Below, in pieces: positions 58,762-64,000 of a stretch of 64,000 nucleotides of DNA. Each line of letters opens with the position of its first letter. Within the stretch, counting starts at the first letter, position 1. The translations under genes were made by a program, and so were the position numbers. The DNA comes from CAJBVG01 sp943371425 (GTDB taxonomy: Bacteria > Bacteroidota > Bacteroidia > Sphingobacteriales > Sphingobacteriaceae). The notes under the pieces were generated by a model that saw only the letters and a list, made by a program, of their open reading frames with translations, ran no database searches and was not told the origin of the DNA. Location: contig CALRUR010000005.1 in NCBI GenBank assembly GCA_943371425.1, positions 152,918 through 216,917 of the forward strand, read 5' to 3'.

Positions 58762-59322
58762 ATGGATGCTATCTTAAACTCCATCATTTCCCAAACCACA
58801 CTGCCCGTATTAGAAAGCACCAAAGATGTGTTTCATGATTTAATTGGTTGTATTATTGAACAGCAGATACATTACAGAAGTAGTAAACGAATTTATTTAC
58901 GTGCGCTTGAGCGGGCGGGTATCGAACGTTTAACGCTCGACAATTTTCCGGACTTTGAAAGAATTTCTTTATCGAACATAAAAATATCGATGAATAAGAT
59001 GGAAGCGATTAATGCTTTTATAGAATATTGGTCGCAAAACACGCTCGATTTTTCCACGCTTTCTGATGAGGAAGTGATTAAAGAATTATCGTCGATAAAA
59101 GGCATAGGCAAATGGACCATCGATATGATTTTGTTATATACCCTCCAACGCCCCAACGTATTTCCATACGACGATTATCGTTTAAAACAAATAATGATTA
59201 GTCTTTATGATTTAAATCCGAATGTAAAACTAAAATCTCAAATGCTTGAGATTGCAGCAAAATGGGGAAATGAAAAATCAAAAGCGGTACTATATTTGCT
59301 AGAATGGAAACAAAGGAGTTGA
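58762..59322 (+). CDS. AlkA-like DNA-3-methyladenine glycosylase (HhH-GPD)
   Basis: A 186-residue base-excision glycosylase: LIGCIIEQQIHYRSSKRIY at the start of the fold, the helix-hairpin-helix SSIKGIGKWTIDMILLY at about 112-128, and the catalytic Asp in VFPYDDYRLKQIM. It lacks the N-terminal TBP-like domain of E. coli AlkA, as in many small HhH-GPD proteins. It removes alkylated bases. Confidence 0.9.
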   Translation: MDAILNSIISQTTLPVLESTKDVFHDLIGCIIEQQIHYRSSKRIYLRALERAGIERLTLDNFPDFERISLSNIKISMNKMEAINAFIEYWSQNTLDFSTLSDEEVIKELSSIKGIGKWTIDMILLYTLQRPNVFPYDDYRLKQIMISLYDLNPNVKLKSQMLEIAAKWGNEKSKAVLYLLEWKQRS

Positions 59323-59414
59323 ATTCACCTTCAATTATCTTCAGAAAAATCGCAGTAATAAATGCAGAATAAAAAAGAAAGGTTAAATTAAAAAAGCTTA
59401 GATTTATTTATAAC

Positions 59415-60404
59415 ATGAGGACTTTATTTTATACCATATTTATTATATCACTTACATTGTTCACTAGTCCAGTTTTTTCACAAATTACTGGGGAACAATT
59501 TGCTCCAGATCGTTCGCATTGGAGTGAATATGGTTTATATAGGGTGAGTTCTCAATCAATGATACCAGTATATGAGAACATAGTTATCTCGGGAGATACT
59601 CTTATAAATAACAGATATTGCCAAAAAATTTACTCGTCAAAATCACATTTCTTTGATAGTACTTGTATGCAATTTGCTGGATATATGTATTACAATATTA
59701 GGAAACTATATATTGATACGACAACAAATATTGATACTACTTCTAGTTTAATTTATGACTTTAGCTTGAACGAGAATGACAGCTTCAGCTTTTTTATACA
59801 TAACATTGGGAACAATGGTTACTATAAAATCCCGGTCGATTATTGTGATTCTATGTATTATGGTGGGTATTGGAGAAAACGAATAGTCTTTGAACAAGTT
59901 TCTGGACTTAATTTTTGTGGTCCTATAACTTGGGTAGAAGGCATAGGTGATATCGATCATGGATTGAGTTCCAAACTATTCAGTAATGCGCCAACTATAA
60001 ATGGTTTTTTTGGAGGTGCTGAGAATTATTATGGAGCAATTAATCAATGTTGTAGAAATGGTGGATTTGTATTTTTGAATTGCTTTCAAATGGCAGGTTT
60101 TAATTCAATTGGTCGAGATTGTACTCCATCATCATGTATAACCTCCATTGATGATGAAGAAAATGATAATGAGATAAATTTTGTAATTTCTAATCCAGTA
60201 GTTAATAAATTGATTATCCAATTTCCTACACCAATAAGTTCACAATTATTTATTTTTAATAATATAGGACAAGTTGTTCGAACAGAAATAATTCAAAATT
60301 CATATGAAGAATTTGACTTAAGCGATCTACAAGGTGGTGTTTATTTTCTACGATTACAGTTAAGAAATAGTGTTTTAACAAAGAAAATCATTATTCAACA
60401 TTGA
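59415..60404 (+). CDS. Secreted protein with T9SS type A sorting domain
   Basis: A 329-residue protein with a signal peptide (1-22, SPVFSQ). The body (about 25-245) has no domain that I recognise but shows LIYDFSLNENDSFSF and GPITWVEGIGDIDHGL, a pattern common in T9SS-exported proteins of this phylum. The last ~75 residues (NPVVNKLIIQFPTP, QLFIFNNIGQVV, DLQGGVYFLRLQ) are the T9SS type A tail. Probably released or anchored at the cell surface. Confidence 0.85.
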   Translation: MRTLFYTIFIISLTLFTSPVFSQITGEQFAPDRSHWSEYGLYRVSSQSMIPVYENIVISGDTLINNRYCQKIYSSKSHFFDSTCMQFAGYMYYNIRKLYIDTTTNIDTTSSLIYDFSLNENDSFSFFIHNIGNNGYYKIPVDYCDSMYYGGYWRKRIVFEQVSGLNFCGPITWVEGIGDIDHGLSSKLFSNAPTINGFFGGAENYYGAINQCCRNGGFVFLNCFQMAGFNSIGRDCTPSSCITSIDDEENDNEINFVISNPVVNKLIIQFPTPISSQLFIFNNIGQVVRTEIIQNSYEEFDLSDLQGGVYFLRLQLRNSVLTKKIIIQH

Positions 60405-60484
60405 TATATTTTTTTTAGTAATAAATAATTTCAAAGCTCGAATTTTATTTAAATACTAAATTTTATAATTATAGTAACAAAACG

Positions 60485-60691
60485 AAAGGCATCAATACTT
60501 ATTGCACTCCATTTGGGCATCAATAATTCGAAAAAAAACTCTACAACTATAAGCAAGGGAAAGGTTCTGTACAGTTCCCGCTCGACAAAGAAATGCCATA
60601 TAAATTGATAGAAAGGAATTTGAAATTTAGAGTGAAAGAGAATAATGAAAAGATAAATAATAATTATTTTTTTAAAAAATTTAATACCTAA
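60485..60691 (+). pseudogene. C-terminal remnant of a DUF1801 protein
   Basis: One frame reads KGINTYCTPFGHQ, a TAA at 60524-60526, then FEKKLYNYKQGKGSVQFPLD, KEMPYKLIERNLKFRVKEN to TAA at 60689. The second part is a clear DUF1801 C-terminus (…YKxxKGSIQFPLDKPIP…IKFRVKE). No N-terminal half is visible upstream. It fills most of the 292-bp gap before the DHFR-like gene. Confidence 0.75.
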
Positions 60692-60696
60692 CCAAT

Positions 60697-61236
60697 ATGA
60701 GAAAAGTAATCGCCGCCTTAAACATGACCCTCGATGGCTATTGCGACCATACCGCTGTAACTCCTGATGAAGAAGTGCACGATCATTATACCAATTTATT
60801 GAACAAAGCGGGTGTACTATTGTACGGTCGGAAGACCTTTGAACTCATGAAATTCTGGCAAACATTACTCATTAATCCTTCGGGCCAACAATCTATGGAC
60901 GATTTTGCAGTTTCGATAGATAGAATTCCTAAAATAGTATTTTCTACTACCTTAAAAGATACTGAGTGGGAGAGTGCTGTATTGGCCAATAAATCATTAG
61001 AAGAAGTAGTGCATGATTTAAAACAGCAAGAGGGTGCCGATATTTTTATAGGAAGTAGAAGCTTAATTATTCAATTATTAAAAGGTAATTTATTAGATGA
61101 ATTTCAACTCATGATTCATCAAGTGCTAGCAGGTAGCGGTTTGCCCTTGTTTAAGGAAATAACAGAACCGATGAAACTTCAATTAATAAAAACTAAAAAT
61201 TTTAAAAGTGGAGCAGTGTTGCATTATTATAAATGA
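60697..61236 (+). CDS. Dihydrofolate reductase-family protein (RibD C-terminal domain-like)
   Basis: A 179-residue reductase-fold protein: KVIAALNMTLDGYCDH at the start, LLYGRKTFELM, IPKIVFSTTL and a C-terminal GADIFIGSRSLIIQLLKGNLLDE. This is the YyaP/RibD-C branch; enzymatic role mostly unknown, NADPH binding likely. Starts 5 bp after the DUF1801 fossil. Confidence 0.9.
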   Translation: MRKVIAALNMTLDGYCDHTAVTPDEEVHDHYTNLLNKAGVLLYGRKTFELMKFWQTLLINPSGQQSMDDFAVSIDRIPKIVFSTTLKDTEWESAVLANKSLEEVVHDLKQQEGADIFIGSRSLIIQLLKGNLLDEFQLMIHQVLAGSGLPLFKEITEPMKLQLIKTKNFKSGAVLHYYK

Positions 61237-61295
61237 ATATTTTTGAGGGATTAATTTAAATAGCATACATTTATTATAAAATATATTAAATTATT

Positions 61296-62603
61296 ATGCG
61301 TAGATCATCCATAAGATATTTATTTCAAGCAAAAGAATTTTGGATTTCTGTACTAAAAGGATTTTTATTTCTATACATTATTCTGTTCCTACTCATTTAT
61401 AATGCCCAAGCTCAATATTGCAGTAACAACACTCGTTATACCGAAGTGCAATTTTTTGATTCTACCGAAATAACCATTGCCAATAATATACAATACGGAA
61501 CGGCTCCCGATCATTTAGGCAATGCTTATCCGTTACGAATGGATTTGTATTATCCGAACCTTGCGGTAGATACTTCTGCTAAACGTCCTTTTATTATGTT
61601 GTTTCACGGTGGTGGTTTTTCTTCGGGCGATAAACAAGCTGGAGATATAAAAGACTTAGCTATACACTTGGCTTTGCGTGGTTTCGTATGTGCCTCGGTA
61701 AATTACCGCATTGGGTATGATTTTACGGAATATGGACAATATAAAGCAAGGTACAGAGCCATACAAGATGGGCATGCCGCGCTTAGGTACATCGTGAGCA
61801 ATGCAACTACTGTACGTATAGATACCTCTTGGTTATTGGTGGCTGGGCAAAGCGCCGGTTCACTTTTAGCTTTGGGAATGGTGTATGCCGACCAAGATGA
61901 ACTCGATAGCATTTCTTTGCTATACAACGCTACTTCTACCAGTGTAGAGTTAGGAAATTTATATACCTCCGGAAATAATTTAACTAATACCTATACCATT
62001 AAAGCAATTTTCAATAATTGGGGTGGTGTAAATCTTACTGAAGTAGATCGCGGTGAAATGATTCCTACCATTGCTTTCCATGGTGAGTTAGATACCTTGG
62101 TAAAAATAGATGCCGATCATACTTTTTTACATTATACACTCAATGGTTCTAGAGCTATACATCAACAACTGCTTGCCAATAATATTTGTACAGAACTAAC
62201 TGTTGATACCACCGGTGGACATGGCATTTTCCGTAACTCGAGTAGTTTGTTTAGAGCACAAAGAGCGAGCTGCTTTTTTAAAAGTGTATTTTGCAATTCA
62301 TGCAGTAACTTTTATTCAATAGATTCCATTGCTACCAATTGTTCTGAACCACTAAGTTTAGCTCAATACTCAAATAATTCTGTACTCATCATTTATCCTA
62401 ATCCTTTCGAAAACTCTTTTAAAATTGGAGGCCTAGATTCAGCGGCAACTCTATCAGTTTATAATAGTTTGGGTGCATTAGTTCATCAACAAGAAGTAAA
62501 AAATGCAGAAGTTGAATTAGCGCTAATACCGGGGATTTATTTCTTACACATTATACAAGCAGGTAATAACAGAATATACAATACAGTTGTTATTAAAAAA
62601 TAA
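61296..62603 (+). CDS. Secreted alpha/beta hydrolase (carboxylesterase) with T9SS type A tail
   Basis: A 435-residue esterase. The N-terminus has a long basic stretch and a signal (FLFLYIILFLLIYNAQAQ). The fold shows oxyanion loop MLFHGGGFSSG, nucleophile elbow VAGQSAGSL (Ser), an Asp in GELDTLVKI and His in GGHGIF, a complete triad. The last ~75 residues (IIYPNPFENSFKIGG, SVYNSLGALVHQ, GIYFLHIIQ) are the T9SS type A sorting domain. BD-FAE/feruloyl-esterase-like; substrate unknown. Confidence 0.9.
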   Translation: MRRSSIRYLFQAKEFWISVLKGFLFLYIILFLLIYNAQAQYCSNNTRYTEVQFFDSTEITIANNIQYGTAPDHLGNAYPLRMDLYYPNLAVDTSAKRPFIMLFHGGGFSSGDKQAGDIKDLAIHLALRGFVCASVNYRIGYDFTEYGQYKARYRAIQDGHAALRYIVSNATTVRIDTSWLLVAGQSAGSLLALGMVYADQDELDSISLLYNATSTSVELGNLYTSGNNLTNTYTIKAIFNNWGGVNLTEVDRGEMIPTIAFHGELDTLVKIDADHTFLHYTLNGSRAIHQQLLANNICTELTVDTTGGHGIFRNSSSLFRAQRASCFFKSVFCNSCSNFYSIDSIATNCSEPLSLAQYSNNSVLIIYPNPFENSFKIGGLDSAATLSVYNSLGALVHQQEVKNAEVELALIPGIYFLHIIQAGNNRIYNTVVIKK

Positions 62604-62626
62604 GAGCTTCAAATTTTCTTGATCCA

Positions 62627-63448
62627 ATGAATTACCAAACCTTTCAACCCAGTATTCATTTAAATTCCATTATTAAATGTTTCTGGACTTTAGAAGTGCC
62701 TGCAGAGTACAGTTCCGAGAAGCAAAGAATTGTACCCGATGGTTGCATGGAACTTATTTTTATTTTAGCTGATGATATTAAAAGATATACTTCGGAGTTT
62801 GATTTTATAATACAACCAAGGGCAATTATTGTTGGTCAAATTACAGAGACCTTTACGATACAGCCTGTAGGAGAGGTAAATTGTTTCGCCATCCGTTTTT
62901 ATCCGTATGGACTTTCTACTATTTTAAAAATTCCATTAAAAAATCTCGAAAATAAAGAAACGCCTATAACTGAACTTTTTGAAGATAAGGCAGCAAAGGA
63001 ATTACATCAACATATAATAAATGCAAAAGATACAAGCGAACGCATAGAAATTATCGAAGCTTTTTTACTCCAACTACTCAACGAAAAAACTACCATAGAT
63101 GCCATAGTAAAATCAACTGTAGATGCATTATTAGCATCGAGTGGTAGTAGTTCTATAAAATCTATAGTAAATACGGAAGGTTCTAACCGCAGGCAATTAG
63201 AACGAAAATTTGCAAAACAAATAGGGATGAGTCCGAAACAATTGGCAAAAGTGTTGCGCTTACAAAGTGCATTAAAATTATTACTAAATCAGCAAGATAA
63301 TAGTTTTACCAAAATTGCCTATGAGGCTGAATATTATGATCAGAATCATTTCATTAAAGACTTTAAAGAATTTACTGGCATTACTCCTAAAGAGTTTTTA
63401 TTCGACGAGCGAATGACGCTTTCTACTATTTTTTATACCAAAGAGTAA
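62627..63448 (+). CDS. AraC-family transcriptional regulator
   Basis: A 273-residue regulator with an N-terminal DUF6597-like sensing domain (about 5-110, FWTLEVPAEY, RIVPDGCMELIF) and a C-terminal double helix-turn-helix (about 170-260; NRRQLERKFAKQIGMSPKQL; IAYEAEYYDQNHFIKDFKEF). It precedes the VOC lipoprotein gene by 64 bp, and a perfect palindrome sits just before that gene, so local control is plausible. Confidence 0.92.
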   Translation: MNYQTFQPSIHLNSIIKCFWTLEVPAEYSSEKQRIVPDGCMELIFILADDIKRYTSEFDFIIQPRAIIVGQITETFTIQPVGEVNCFAIRFYPYGLSTILKIPLKNLENKETPITELFEDKAAKELHQHIINAKDTSERIEIIEAFLLQLLNEKTTIDAIVKSTVDALLASSGSSSIKSIVNTEGSNRRQLERKFAKQIGMSPKQLAKVLRLQSALKLLLNQQDNSFTKIAYEAEYYDQNHFIKDFKEFTGITPKEFLFDERMTLSTIFYTKE

Positions 63449-63492
63449 GTTGTCGCATTTATACTATTTCTATTTTTATACAGCTATTATAC

Positions 63493-63512
63493 TTGTATAA
63501 AATTTTATACAA
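63493..63512. promoter_or_regulatory. Perfect 20-bp palindrome abutting a start codon
   Basis: TTGTATAAAATTTTATACAA is a perfect 10+10 palindrome whose last base touches the ATG at 63513. It could be a dimeric-regulator operator or a leader hairpin that covers the start. AraC proteins usually bind direct repeats, so the link to the upstream AraC gene is weak. Confidence 0.5.
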
Positions 63513-63989
63513 ATGAAAACAATAAGTAAGCTAGCATTAAGTTTGGTCGCGTGTTGCCTATTAGCATGCAGCCAAGCACCTAACAAAGAAAAATCAGTAA
63601 AAATAGAAACCAACAAAACCATGAACAATTTAATTTCGATAGTAGAAATTCCTGTAAATGATTTCGCCAGAGCGAAAAATTTTTACCAAATTATTTTAAA
63701 TACCAACATAGAACAAATGGAAATGGATGGTAATACCATGGGTGTGTTTCCAAACGAAGCAGGAGAAGTAAGTGTTGTGTTAATTAAAGGGAAAGATTAC
63801 AAACCTACCACAGATGGGGTAATGCTATACCTTAATGCAGGCAAGGACCTCCAAGTTGCTCTCAACAAAATAACCGAAAACGGAGGGGAAGTACTTCTAC
63901 CGAAAACACTCATCGACCCGCAAATGGGTTATTATGCAGTATTTTTAGATACCGAAGGAAATAAGGTTGGGTTACATTCTGCAGAATAG
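63513..63989 (+). CDS. VOC-family protein with lipoprotein signal
   Basis: A 158-residue protein. Residues 1-20 form a lipoprotein signal (LLACSQ, Cys at about 20), residues 21-36 a linker, and residues 37-158 a complete VOC (glyoxalase/bleomycin-resistance) domain starting MNNLISIVEIPVNDFARAKN and ending FLDTEGNKVGLHS. Most VOC proteins of this type are cytoplasmic and would begin at the internal Met (63621). Either it is an envelope-anchored VOC protein or translation starts at both sites. Confidence 0.85.
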   Translation: MKTISKLALSLVACCLLACSQAPNKEKSVKIETNKTMNNLISIVEIPVNDFARAKNFYQIILNTNIEQMEMDGNTMGVFPNEAGEVSVVLIKGKDYKPTTDGVMLYLNAGKDLQVALNKITENGGEVLLPKTLIDPQMGYYAVFLDTEGNKVGLHSAE

Positions 63990-64000
63990 TTAGCACCTTT

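Noticed and set aside
1..64000. tRNA or rRNA genes
   Set aside because: I looked for T-loop words and acceptor stems in the gaps and found none that fold; TTCGAA words belong to octad arrays or coding DNA.

Overview
The window is AT-rich chromosomal DNA from a member of the Bacteroidota. The evidence is mutually consistent: gliding protein GldC, three large secreted proteins with the gliding-associated (CHU_C) C-terminal domain, three proteins with type IX secretion (T9SS) type A sorting tails, tandem DUF3857/transglutaminase proteins, a DUF5777 beta-barrel, LytS/LytTR signalling behind a periplasmic propeller, and start codons with A/T-rich leaders, often preceded by TAnnTTTG-like elements instead of Shine-Dalgarno sites. 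I cannot name the order or genus. I saw no tRNA, rRNA, transposase, prophage or cas gene.

Layout. 0-4 kb: two overlapping DUF3857 proteins. 4-11.7 kb: a CHU_C protein diverging from a tightly overlapping set (threonine aldolase, YceI, propeller histidine kinase, LytTR regulator). 11.8-13.8 kb: diheme-type lipoprotein and peptidase T. 14-22 kb: a long minus-strand run of DEAD helicase, gldC, CHU_C protein, four-helix membrane protein with N-terminal histidines, two cytochrome-like lipoproteins, DUF5777 barrel and a secreted serine hydrolase. 22-31.9 kb: dihydroorotase, a broken four-helix-bundle gene, HscA-type Hsp70, DsbA-family oxidoreductase, riboflavin synthase, a third CHU_C protein and biotin carboxylase. 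32-44 kb: cytochrome c maturation genes ccmBCD and ccmEF, separated by glutamate dehydrogenase, a TonB receptor and an ABC exporter. 45-52.4 kb: ferredoxin, IscX, KdsC, UbiA-type prenyltransferase, Maf, an ABC-2 export pair, DnaJ and GrpE. 52.4-64 kb: an accessory, decaying region of small hypothetical and single-domain genes (GNAT, PanE, AlkA-like, DHFR-like, esterase, AraC, VOC) with at least three gene fossils.

Three themes connect the genes. First, cytochrome c: the Ccm genes (CcmE carries CxxxY in place of HxxxY) lie near four cytochrome-like domains whose heme motifs have spacings of 2, 4, 4 and 6 residues between the cysteines; two of the three proteins sit beside a membrane protein and a DUF5777 barrel, which suggests an envelope electron-transfer module. 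Second, surface secretion: GldC, CHU_C proteins and T9SS-tailed enzymes. Third, and most striking, the intergenic DNA is full of short-period degenerate repeats: heptad arrays (period 7), octad arrays (period 8), two families with a period of about 10-11 bp, a compound element in which inverted octad arrays bracket a conserved 39-bp core (four copies), and a MITE-like element with ~45-bp terminal inverted repeats around a hairpin (two complete copies, one half copy, one remnant). These repeats are the best candidate for something little described in this window.
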